Source: Aestuariibaculum sp. M13
Lineage (GTDB): Bacteria; Bacteroidota; Bacteroidia; Flavobacteriales; Flavobacteriaceae
Direction of reading: 5' to 3'
Assembly (NCBI RefSeq): GCF_024723255.1
Contig: NZ_JANIAC010000001.1
Coordinates: 1,193,548 to 1,257,547 of the forward strand
DNA length: 64,000 nt
The notes under the pieces: generated by a model
What the model was told of the DNA's origin: nothing
The model's database searches: none
What the model saw: the letters and a program-made list of their open reading frames with translations, nothing else
Made by a program: the position numbers and the translations under genes
Part shown: positions 1 to 9,364 of the stretch, piece after piece
Position numbering within the stretch: the stretch's first letter is position 1
Layout of the letters: every line of letters begins with the position of its first letter

Positions 1-2112
1 ATGAGAAGTAAAAATCCGTTTAAACACCACGGTATTAGTGCTTCAGTAAAACGCGGTATCACTTCGCAAAAAGCCGCAGGTGACAACCCATATACTGATG
101 TTAGTTTTAGAGCTGCTCATAAATTCACAGAACACTTTGCTGCAAAAGTGAATTTCGGATATTTAAAAGGTACAGACTGGGCCGCAACCAGTGAAGCTGA
201 TAAAATGACACCTGGAGGCACCAGATTAAATCCAAATTACGACGGTATTAATGTTTATGGTGATGAAGTTTCTACGAATATAAAAGAAGTGGCCGTTGCT
301 TTAGAAGGCTTAGGTATTTTACCAAGTGGCGCTAATGCCCTTGTGCCTTCAGTAGATGTTAGTAGAACAGGATATAACGAAAAGTATTTAACCGATTATA
401 ATGCTGAAAGTGTTAAAGCCGACTGGGGGTTATATTTCAGACCTTGGGCTAACGATTTCGAAATTCAGTATGTTGGAAAAGTAGGTACAGGAACAACCTT
501 GTATCAGGGCACCAATCGCTACTATATTGATGGTTTCTTTCAACAGCAACATAAATTAGAAGTTAAAAACGATAATTTTTTCGTTAGAACCTATGTTGTA
601 ACCGATAAAGCGGGAGACTCTTACGACATGGTATTTACAGGAATAAACATTAACCGTGCATGGAAGGACGATGAAACCTGGTTTGGTGAATATGCGGGAA
701 CTTTTGTCCAGGCAACTCTTGGTGGCGCTACCGAAGAACAGGCACATGCTATGGCTAGGTCTGTTGCAGATACAGGACGTTACCTTCCTGGAACTCCACA
801 ATATATCGCAGCGTTTAACAAAAGTATTAATGACCCTGATTTATCTACCGGATCAAAATTTCAGGATGCCTCAGAATATTACCATACCGATGCCAATTAC
901 AACTTTAGCCATTTGATAGACTGGGCTGAAATTCAGGTTGGTGGTTCATACAGAAAATACAGTTTAAACTCCTTCGGAACTATTTATACTGACACCGACG
1001 GAACCATTGATTACTCAGAATATGGTATTTACTCCCAAATTCAGAAAGCCTTTGATTTAAATGAAAGTTTAAATCTGAAATTAACCGGGTCTATTCGTTA
1101 TGATAAATCCGAATTTTTCGATGGATTTTATTCTCCAAGACTTTCTGCAGGTTTAACGATTAATAAAGACCATAACATTAGAGCCTCCGTTCAAACCGGG
1201 TTTAGAAATCCAACTACTCAGGATTTGTTCATCGGACTTGATGCCGGACGTGCCATCTTGGTAGGATCGGCACCAGAGAATTTAGACCGATGGTCAAGAA
1301 CCTATAATGTTAGCGCCACAGGGCAAACTCTGTACGGACAGCCTGCAACCATTACCCAAACAGGAGCTGTCGCTTATAACAACTCTTACACATCAAGCTC
1401 AGTTGCCTTATTAGGCGAAACCGGAGACCCAAGTGTTTTAGAAATTTCTAATCCAGAACTTGTTAAACCTGAAAAAGTAACTTCAGGTGAAATTGGTTAT
1501 CGTGGAAAAATAAACAATTTCGTAATCGATTTTAGTGCTTATTACAACTCTTACAAAGACTTCCTTTCACAAGAAGTTGTGGTTTCTCCTTACTATGGAA
1601 CTGTGGGAGATGGAGGCTTATCAGTAGCTGCAATTTCGAATGGTGACTTCCAGGCCTATAGCACATATACCAATTCGCCTGCTAATGTTAATTCATATGG
1701 AGCATCTATAAGTGTATCGACTAAACTTTTTGGTAATTACGATTTAAGCGGTAGTTACACCTATGCTAAATTAGATTTCGATCAAAGTAAATATCCAGAC
1801 TTCACTACGTTCTTCAATACGCCAGAGCATAAATTCAAAGCTTCATTTGGTAATCCGGAAGTTATTAAAAACTTAGGATTCAATATCTCTTATAGATTTA
1901 GTGATGATTACTATTGGGAAGCGACCTTCGGAAATGGAGCCATTCCGGAATTTCATGTGTTAGATGCTCAAATTAGTTATACGGTTCCTAAGCTAAAATC
2001 TCAGTTTAAAATAGGAGGAACAAACCTAACAGGCAAAGAATATTATACCGCCTTTGGTACGGGTTACATCGGGTCTATGTACTACGCTTCGTGGGTAATT
2101 AATAACTTATAA
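1..2112 (+). CDS. TonB-dependent outer membrane receptor, 5' end outside window
   Basis: This is the C-terminal part of a TonB-dependent receptor, an outer membrane beta-barrel that imports a ligand using TonB energy. The 703 visible residues are alternating beta-strands rich in aromatic residues and end at the barrel's last strand (SMYYASWVINNL). No signal peptide, carboxypeptidase-like domain or plug is visible, so the gene must start before the window and the ATG at base 1 is probably internal. A GDSL-type lipoprotein gene follows after one base, so the two are surely co-transcribed. The ligand cannot be told from this part. The family call is safe; the substrate is unknown. Confidence 0.9.
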   Translation: MRSKNPFKHHGISASVKRGITSQKAAGDNPYTDVSFRAAHKFTEHFAAKVNFGYLKGTDWAATSEADKMTPGGTRLNPNYDGINVYGDEVSTNIKEVAVALEGLGILPSGANALVPSVDVSRTGYNEKYLTDYNAESVKADWGLYFRPWANDFEIQYVGKVGTGTTLYQGTNRYYIDGFFQQQHKLEVKNDNFFVRTYVVTDKAGDSYDMVFTGININRAWKDDETWFGEYAGTFVQATLGGATEEQAHAMARSVADTGRYLPGTPQYIAAFNKSINDPDLSTGSKFQDASEYYHTDANYNFSHLIDWAEIQVGGSYRKYSLNSFGTIYTDTDGTIDYSEYGIYSQIQKAFDLNESLNLKLTGSIRYDKSEFFDGFYSPRLSAGLTINKDHNIRASVQTGFRNPTTQDLFIGLDAGRAILVGSAPENLDRWSRTYNVSATGQTLYGQPATITQTGAVAYNNSYTSSSVALLGETGDPSVLEISNPELVKPEKVTSGEIGYRGKINNFVIDFSAYYNSYKDFLSQEVVVSPYYGTVGDGGLSVAAISNGDFQAYSTYTNSPANVNSYGASISVSTKLFGNYDLSGSYTYAKLDFDQSKYPDFTTFFNTPEHKFKASFGNPEVIKNLGFNISYRFSDDYYWEATFGNGAIPEFHVLDAQISYTVPKLKSQFKIGGTNLTGKEYYTAFGTGYIGSMYYASWVINNL

Positions 2113-2113
2113 A

Positions 2114-3658
2114 ATGAAAATCATGAAATTAAAATATATTGCCCTGTTATTAATTACAACCGGGCTTACAGCTTGTAACGATTTGGAAGATGTTAACCGT
2201 GAAGAAGCAGAAGTTATTCTTCCGGCATTAACATCAGGAACAGCCGATTTTTCAACTTATGTATCTTTAGGAAATTCACTTACGGCTGGTTATACCGATA
2301 ACGCTCTGTTTATTGCCGCTCAGGAAAATTCAATTCCCAATATCCTGGCTTCAAAATTTGCATTAGCAGGAGGAGGTGAATTTAAACAACCTTTAATGAA
2401 CGACAACTATGGTGGATTAGCCTACGGAGGTACAAGAATAGCTGAGCCTCGTTTAGTTTTTAACGGCTCAGGTCCTGCTTCCTTAGAATCTGTAATTGGT
2501 TCTATAAACGTTTCAACAGATTTAGCATTAAATAATCCAACAGGGCCATTTAATAATATGGGCGTACCGGGAGCAAAATCCTATCATTTATTATATGATG
2601 GCTTAGGAAATCCTTCAGGGTTACTAACAGACCCAATGACAGCCAATCCATACTTTGTACGTATGGCTTCGAGTACCTCCGCTACTGTATTGGGTGATGC
2701 TATGGCACAATCGCCGACATTCTTTTCTTTGTGGATAGGAAATAACGATGTTTTAGGCTATGCCTTATCTGGAGGAGATGGCAGCAGTCCAATTACGCCT
2801 TTAGATGGCGCTATAGGTGTTGGGTTTACTCAAACTTACGGCGCTATTATTGCAACACTAACCTCGCAAGGAGCAAAAGGTGTTGTGGCTAATATTCCTG
2901 ATGTGATTAGTATTCCACACTTTACAACAGTACCTCACAATCCAATTCCATTAGATGCTGCAACTGCAGCTTACTTAAATAGTACATCGGCTTACGGTGC
3001 TTACAATGCGGGTATTGTTCAAGCATTTGCCTATCTCGTTGGAAATGGTTTAATGACCCAGGATGCAGCAGATGCTGAAATTGCTAAAAGAACCATAACA
3101 TTTGAAGCTGGAACAACCAATGCAGTGGTTATTATGGATGAATACTTAACCGATTTAACTGGTTTAAATCCAGCTTTAGTAAGTATGAGACAGGCAACTG
3201 CAGATGACTTATTAGTGCTAACGGCTTCAACGTTTATAGGTACCGAAGCTGTTCCTGGAAATCCCCAAACCGTTAATGGAGTTGCCATTCCTTTAGCCGA
3301 TAAATGGGTTTTAACACCTGAAGAACAAGAAGAAATATCTACCGCAACTTCAACCTTTAATGCTATTATTGATAATGTAAGACAACAAGCCGGATTAGCA
3401 ATGGTAGATACCAATTCTATACTAAATCAATTGGCAAATGGCGGTGTAACAAGTGGAGATTATACTTTAACCTCTAATTTAGTTGTTGGTGGAGCCTTTT
3501 CTTTAGATGGGGTGCATTTAACTGCCAGAGGTTATGCTTATTTAGCTAACGAATTTATGAAAGCTATAGATGCGACCTACAATTCTAATTTTGTAGATTC
3601 AGGACAATTGGTTGATATAGGAAATTACCCAACGAATTATTCGCCAACACTGCAATAA
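2114..3658 (+). CDS. SGNH/GDSL hydrolase-family lipoprotein
   Basis: A 514-residue lipoprotein: signal peptide ending in a lipobox (LTAC at about residues 18-21), then an SGNH hydrolase fold. Block I reads GNSLTAGYTD near residue 53 (GDSL variant with the nucleophile Ser), block III is IGNND, and block V is DGVHLT near the C-terminus with the catalytic Asp and His. It is probably an esterase or lipase anchored in the outer membrane. It starts one base after the receptor gene, so the pair may act on and import the same ligand (inference). A second ATG three codons in (2123) could be the real start. The substrate is unknown. Confidence 0.85.
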   Translation: MKIMKLKYIALLLITTGLTACNDLEDVNREEAEVILPALTSGTADFSTYVSLGNSLTAGYTDNALFIAAQENSIPNILASKFALAGGGEFKQPLMNDNYGGLAYGGTRIAEPRLVFNGSGPASLESVIGSINVSTDLALNNPTGPFNNMGVPGAKSYHLLYDGLGNPSGLLTDPMTANPYFVRMASSTSATVLGDAMAQSPTFFSLWIGNNDVLGYALSGGDGSSPITPLDGAIGVGFTQTYGAIIATLTSQGAKGVVANIPDVISIPHFTTVPHNPIPLDAATAAYLNSTSAYGAYNAGIVQAFAYLVGNGLMTQDAADAEIAKRTITFEAGTTNAVVIMDEYLTDLTGLNPALVSMRQATADDLLVLTASTFIGTEAVPGNPQTVNGVAIPLADKWVLTPEEQEEISTATSTFNAIIDNVRQQAGLAMVDTNSILNQLANGGVTSGDYTLTSNLVVGGAFSLDGVHLTARGYAYLANEFMKAIDATYNSNFVDSGQLVDIGNYPTNYSPTLQ

Positions 3659-3681
3659 CAAGACTTTTAATAATAAAATTT

Positions 3682-3709
3682 AACACCTTCAAAATGAGGG
3701 TGTTTTTTT
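3682..3709 (+). terminator. Rho-independent terminator after the SGNH lipoprotein gene
   Basis: A 10-bp stem (3682-3691 with 3695-3704, one G-U pair) with an AAA loop is followed by a run of T. It ends the receptor-lipoprotein unit and separates it from atpD. Confidence 0.85.
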
Positions 3710-3756
3710 ATTCTAAAAAACCTGAAAAAACAACTTTCTTTTTAAATTAAAAAAAT

Positions 3757-3764
3757 TATCTTTG
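3757..3764 (+). promoter_or_regulatory. Promoter -7 element for atpDC
   Basis: TATCTTTG matches the Bacteroidota -7 consensus TAnnTTTG. It lies 60 bases before the atpD start codon, with no clear -33 TTG at the expected distance. atpD and atpC being apart from the rest of the ATP synthase genes is usual in this phylum. Confidence 0.65.
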
Positions 3765-3821
3765 CAGCCGAAAACTAGAAGTGTTTTCATTGAATTAAAA
3801 CGCATAATATTAAACATATAA

Positions 3822-5333
<1,512 letters not shown>

Positions 5334-5359
5334 TATTCAATAGAAAATTATAAAACATT

Positions 5360-5653
5360 ATGAATTTAGAAATTGTATCACCAGAAGCTACCCTATTTAA
5401 CTCAGAAGTTGATTCTGTAGCATTACCTGGTATTAATGGTGAGTTTCAGATTTTAAATGACCACGCCGCAATCGTGTCTATTTTAACTGAAGGAACCATT
5501 AAAATTCATACACACACACAAAGCCACCTGGTTTTTGATGCGTTACATTCTGAAGTTAATCCTCACCATGATGATGACAAAGTTTTAACCTTAAAAATCA
5601 AATCTGGTACTGTTGAAATGAAAGATAATAAAGTGATTGTTTTAGTTGACTAA
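5360..5653 (+). CDS. atpC: F1Fo ATP synthase subunit epsilon (short form)
   Basis: Epsilon subunit of the F1 central stalk. The 97 residues cover only the N-terminal beta-sandwich (start MNLEIVSPEATLFNSEV, then LPGINGEFQILNDHA). The C-terminal two-helix inhibitory domain of E. coli epsilon (about 138 residues) is absent. The short form is common in Bacteroidota, so it is probably not a truncation, and it implies no epsilon-helix braking of ATP hydrolysis. A small insertion with histidines (HPHHDDD-like, around residues 70-77) sits before the last strand. Second gene of the atpDC unit, ending at a strong terminator. Confidence 0.95.
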   Translation: MNLEIVSPEATLFNSEVDSVALPGINGEFQILNDHAAIVSILTEGTIKIHTHTQSHLVFDALHSEVNPHHDDDKVLTLKIKSGTVEMKDNKVIVLVD

Positions 5654-5671
5654 AACTTCCTTTATTCAGAA

Positions 5672-5708
5672 TAAAAAAAACGCGAAACATTTAGTTTCGC
5701 GTTTTTTG
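5672..5708. terminator. Bidirectional terminator between atpC and umuD
   Basis: A perfect 8-bp stem (5681-5688 with 5694-5701, arms CGCGAAAC/GTTTCGCG) has a 5-base loop. It is flanked by A-rich DNA on the left and T-rich DNA on the right, so it can end transcription of both convergent genes. Confidence 0.9.
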
Positions 5709-5731
5709 TTTTATAAATCTTTTGAAGAATG

Positions 5732-6178
5732 TTACACTTTCTTAATCACATTCGTGACGATACCCCATATGATAAATTCGTTTTCTTCAGTAATTTTAAT
5801 AATCGGGTAATTCGGATTTTCAGGTTTTAACCACACTTCGCCCTGCTCTACGCGTAATCGCTTTACTGTAAATTCACCATCTAAAAAACAAACTGCTATT
5901 CGGTTATTTTGAGGTTCAAGGCTACGGTCAATAACAAGTAAGTCGTTATCCTCTAACCCTGCACCTATCATACTTTGTCCACTAACGCGAGCAAAAAAGG
6001 TTGTTTCCCTATTTCTAACCAACTCTTTATCTAAAGATAACCGTTGTTCGCTAAAATCTTCTGCCGGCGCAGGAAATCCACAAGAAATACCTGTATCAAA
6101 AAATATTGCACCAAGTTCGCCTGATGCTTCGGGTGTAAAAAAAGTTAAGCTATTAGAATCGTTTACTATCATAAGCAT
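5732..6178 (-). CDS. umuD: UmuD-like S24-family autoprotease (orphan)
   Basis: Homologue of UmuD, the SOS-induced protein that cleaves itself to UmuD' and partners with the UmuC subunit of DNA polymerase V. Visible marks are the cleavage site Cys33-Gly34 in CGFPAPAED, the nucleophile Ser69 in SGQSM and the general base Lys106 in FTVKRL. At 148 residues it is slightly longer than E. coli UmuD. No umuC lies next to it: atpC is downstream and the NagX-like gene upstream. A -7 element at 6189-6196 gives a start site very near the first ATG, so translation may begin at the second ATG (6172). A partner polymerase would have to be encoded elsewhere. Confidence 0.9.
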   Translation of the reverse strand: MLMIVNDSNSLTFFTPEASGELGAIFFDTGISCGFPAPAEDFSEQRLSLDKELVRNRETTFFARVSGQSMIGAGLEDNDLLVIDRSLEPQNNRIAVCFLDGEFTVKRLRVEQGEVWLKPENPNYPIIKITEENEFIIWGIVTNVIKKV

Positions 6179-6188
6179 GCATTTCCCT

Positions 6189-6196
6189 CAAATATA
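6189..6196 (-). promoter_or_regulatory. Promoter -7 element for umuD
   Basis: Minus-strand TATATTTG fits TAnnTTTG. The predicted start of transcription is only about 5-12 bases before the candidate ATGs at 6178 and 6172, so the mRNA is nearly leaderless. It also shows that umuD is not dependent on read-through from the 6258-9125 operon. Confidence 0.55.
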
Positions 6197-6257
6197 CACA
6201 TTTAAATGATTTAATTGACTTTCACTACATCGTTCATCTTAAAATGAAAAACAGTGC

Positions 6258-7355
6258 TTAAACCTTGATAAAAACACCTTTTTTATACAAGTAATTTCCT
6301 AGCCCTAAATAGAACAAAACAACTACTAGAGCATAACATAATGATGCCAATTTAGCCTCTAAAAAATCATATTGAAAAAACGTTGAATACAACCAGGAAT
6401 GAATATTGGAATGTTCTCCTACAGGAATTAAATAAAAACTCTTTGCTATAAATCCTGATAGAAAATAAATAGTTATGGCATTCATACCAACCTTTTTGAA
6501 AACACTACCAAAATGCCAATGTTTCACATCGACTATATAATAAATAATTGCCAAAATAACTGTAGCATAGCCAGCGGTAACCAATACAAAACTGCTACTC
6601 CACAACGCTTTATTTATTGGGAACCAAAAACTAAATACATAACCTACAACCAAAAACAATAACCCTATTGCTACTAATATTGAAGCTTTTCGCTCTATAG
6701 GTTTATCTAGAACCTTACCAATTAGCACGCCAAGTAAACATGTTGGTATTGCTGACACCGTTCCTAATATGCCTTCAGGATCATAATCAGATTTCCACAT
6801 ATGGCCTCCTAAAACTATTGAATCAATGTACATAGACCAATTATTGGCAACTTTATCAAAGCTTGGAGCCATACCATTTGGCAATGGTACAAATCCCAAT
6901 AACAACCAATAACTTAACAAAATACCAAGTGCAATACCTAAAAGGACTTTCCAATTATAATTTAAATACAAAACTGCTGTAATAAAAAACACAATACCAA
7001 TACGCTGTAAAACACCCATAAAACGGAAGCTTTCCCAACTCTGAATAAAAGGAAACGTTGGCATAAATGCCCTTAAAAAAAGACCTAAAGCTATTAACTT
7101 TAAACTTCGTATACCAATCTTTTTATAGGTCTGAATATTACCTTTCTTATTTTTATAAGCATAGTAAATCGATATTCCCACAATAAATAAAAAGAAAGGA
7201 AACACAAGATCGGTTGGTGTTAATCCATGCCATTCGGCATGTAACAAAGGAGCGTAAACACTAGACCAACTACCCGGATTATTAACTAAAATCATGGCAA
7301 CAATGGTCACACCTCTCAACAAATCTACTGATTGAATTCTTTGGCTTGCAGACAT
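6258..7355 (-). CDS. NagX/HGSNAT-like multipass membrane acyltransferase (DUF5009 type)
   Basis: A 365-residue protein with about ten hydrophobic segments, belonging to the YeiB/DUF5009 group related to human heparan-alpha-glucosaminide N-acetyltransferase. The N-terminus SVDLLRGVTIVAMILVNNPG followed by LTPTDLVFPFFLFIVGISI is diagnostic. HGSNAT moves acetyl groups across a membrane to glucosamine. A bacterial relative, NagX, is part of GlcNAc regulons in some Proteobacteria. Here it is third in a minus-strand operon with a LytS-type kinase and LytTR regulator, ten bases after the regulator, divergent from a SusCD-NagB-GH20 set. A role in amino sugar handling is a good inference; the exact reaction is not shown. 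Confidence 0.8.
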   Translation of the reverse strand: MSASQRIQSVDLLRGVTIVAMILVNNPGSWSSVYAPLLHAEWHGLTPTDLVFPFFLFIVGISIYYAYKNKKGNIQTYKKIGIRSLKLIALGLFLRAFMPTFPFIQSWESFRFMGVLQRIGIVFFITAVLYLNYNWKVLLGIALGILLSYWLLLGFVPLPNGMAPSFDKVANNWSMYIDSIVLGGHMWKSDYDPEGILGTVSAIPTCLLGVLIGKVLDKPIERKASILVAIGLLFLVVGYVFSFWFPINKALWSSSFVLVTAGYATVILAIIYYIVDVKHWHFGSVFKKVGMNAITIYFLSGFIAKSFYLIPVGEHSNIHSWLYSTFFQYDFLEAKLASLCYALVVVLFYLGLGNYLYKKGVFIKV

Positions 7356-7365
7356 TTAAAACACT

Positions 7366-8088
7366 TTAATTTTCAGAATCTTCAACAGTATTTAAAATGC
7401 GTTCTCGTGTAATTTTCACATAATTTCTTCCAATGGGAATCTTTCTATTTGAAATTTCTACCATATTACCTTCAACCGAATTTACTTTATTTATTGAAAT
7501 GGTATAAGAACGATGAACACGCAGAAAATTGGATTGTGGTAATTCTTCCGAAATCGCCGTCAAAGACTTATGTACCACGTAATCACCCAGCGTCGTTATA
7601 ACCTTAATATAATCCTTTAAACTTTCTATGTATAAAATATCATTCAAATTCACCTTAACTAATTTCTTACCCACCTTTAAAAATAAATGCGGTTCCTGCT
7701 GAAATCCTATATCAGATGAAGAACTATTTAAATATACCTGCTGATAGACTTTATTAATGGTTTTTAAAAATCGATTAAAGGGAATTGGCTTTACAAGATA
7801 GTCTAAAACATCAAGTTCAAAACTCTTTACGGCGTATTCCCTGTACGCAGTTGTTATAACAATGTGAGGTTTATAACTGAGATTTTCGATAAATGCAAAA
7901 CCGTTAAGCTGCGGCATATTAATATCGAGGAAAACCACATCAATTTTTTCCTGCTCTAAAACACCATAGGCTTTCAAAGGATTGGTAAAAGTTCCGACAA
8001 TTTCAATATGATCGAAGTTCTTTAAATGATCTTCAATCACCTCAATAGCCAGGGCTTCATCGTCAATGATTACACATTTTATTTTCAT
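7366..8088 (-). CDS. LytTR-family response regulator
   Basis: A 240-residue two-component response regulator. The receiver domain (residues 1-120) has the acidic pair Asp9/Asp10, phosphoacceptor Asp55 in VFLDINMP, and the KPI loop (LVKPIPF). The C-terminal LytTR DNA-binding domain (about 140-235) has the YIESLKDYIKV and FLRVHRSYTISINKV signatures. Its start overlaps the kinase stop by 4 bases (ATGA), so the pair is translationally coupled. By position it probably controls the divergent susC operon and perhaps its own operon (inference). Confidence 0.93.
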   Translation of the reverse strand: MKIKCVIIDDEALAIEVIEDHLKNFDHIEIVGTFTNPLKAYGVLEQEKIDVVFLDINMPQLNGFAFIENLSYKPHIVITTAYREYAVKSFELDVLDYLVKPIPFNRFLKTINKVYQQVYLNSSSSDIGFQQEPHLFLKVGKKLVKVNLNDILYIESLKDYIKVITTLGDYVVHKSLTAISEELPQSNFLRVHRSYTISINKVNSVEGNMVEISNRKIPIGRNYVKITRERILNTVEDSEN

Positions 8089-9125
8089 CGAATAGGTATT
8101 TTTAAGTACAGGTTATACACATTGTTTTCTATAGTAGTTTTAAACTCATAATCACTATTAAACAATAAGCTTAACCTGCGTTTGGTATTGGCAATACCAA
8201 TACCTTGATTATTGTTTATACTAGATTTGGCATTAAAAGTATTCGACAGTTTAAATTCTAAATAGTCTTTATTAAGTACTTCAAAACTCATGTTTACCCT
8301 TACATTTTCGCAACCTTTTAATCCGTGCTTGAAACAATTTTCGATAAACGTCAGGAATAACAGGGGTGGCACGCTTACATCTTCAATATCACCAATAATA
8401 TCCATTTCACATTCTACACGCTCATTAAAACGTAAACGTTCGACATCAATATAGGTATTAATATGATTGATTTCCTCTAATAAATCGGCCTTGGAACTAT
8501 TCACTTCATACAACACGTATTGCATAAGATCTGATATTTTAATCACCATTTGCGGCGCGCTATCAGACTTTTTCAACGTAAGTGCATATAAATTATTCAA
8601 GGTATTAAAAAAGAAATGGGGTTGTATCTGGGTTCGTAAGTATTTCAATTCGGTACTTAATTGAAGCTTTGCCAACTTTTCATTACGGCGCTTTTCCAGA
8701 CTCCAGTCAATAACCAGTTTTATTGCAGAAACAAAACCTATCACATAAAGTTCCCCTAAAACAACAGCTATAATATGATTAAGCTGCATAAATTCACCTG
8801 ATCCTCCGGCTTCTGGCCAAATATCTTTGGTTACTAAAACATAATTTAAGCCTGTTCTTACCAAATATACCATGGCCAACATAAAAACCAGACTTAGCAC
8901 ATAAGTTAAATACCGTCGCTTTAAAATTAACCTAGGGATTAGGTAGTAAATGTTTATATAAACAACGATAATATGAATTGGAAATTCTACAAGATTAGAT
9001 TTAACAGAATACCAGTAATCGTTAAAATAACTCCCCCATCTTACCACATTAAACATGAAGTAAAACAGCCAAAAAAGCACATGATATTTAGGTGAAATGG
9101 TATTCTTTATCTTAAGCTTCAACAA
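8085..9125 (-). CDS. LytS-type membrane sensor histidine kinase
   Basis: A 346-residue histidine kinase. The N-terminal 140 residues hold four predicted membrane helices with short loops and no large periplasmic sensor domain. The kinase part has the His_kinase (LytS) phosphoacceptor motif QIQPHFFFNTLNNL and an HATPase lid (FIENCFKHGLK, then GIGIANTKRRL). It overlaps its response regulator by four bases. The lack of an outer sensor domain suggests it senses a membrane or intracellular cue, or a membrane partner such as the NagX-like protein encoded in the same operon (inference). Confidence 0.92.
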   Translation of the reverse strand: MLKLKIKNTISPKYHVLFWLFYFMFNVVRWGSYFNDYWYSVKSNLVEFPIHIIVVYINIYYLIPRLILKRRYLTYVLSLVFMLAMVYLVRTGLNYVLVTKDIWPEAGGSGEFMQLNHIIAVVLGELYVIGFVSAIKLVIDWSLEKRRNEKLAKLQLSTELKYLRTQIQPHFFFNTLNNLYALTLKKSDSAPQMVIKISDLMQYVLYEVNSSKADLLEEINHINTYIDVERLRFNERVECEMDIIGDIEDVSVPPLLFLTFIENCFKHGLKGCENVRVNMSFEVLNKDYLEFKLSNTFNAKSSINNNQGIGIANTKRRLSLLFNSDYEFKTTIENNVYNLYLKIPIR

Positions 9126-9364
9126 GGGTCTTGGTTTAAATTATTATTAAAAAATCGATAAAAGGATTAAACTATCTAAAGCAATTTTAAGAATATAATA
9201 ATTAATTAACAATAATTTCATCAAGAGTTTATATTCTCAAAATCGCTTATCGATAATTATCTGTCTTCTGTGTGTAAAATGATGTAGTTCAGATATTTTT
9301 TTTTAAAACAATTTTTATAATAAATAACATTGATAGCAAATAACAAGACTAAACATTCAAAATT
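9126..9364. promoter_or_regulatory. Divergent control region between lytS-type kinase gene and susC
   Basis: This 239-bp very AT-rich region must hold the promoters for both the minus-strand kinase-regulator-NagX operon and the plus-strand susC operon. I found no perfect TAnnTTTG element and no strong inverted repeat in it. The likely LytTR binding site is therefore unassigned. Confidence 0.5.

Noticed and set aside
3031-3414. 127-codon open frame antisense inside the SGNH lipoprotein gene
   Set aside because: No likeness to a protein family; the plus-strand gene is certain and continuous here.
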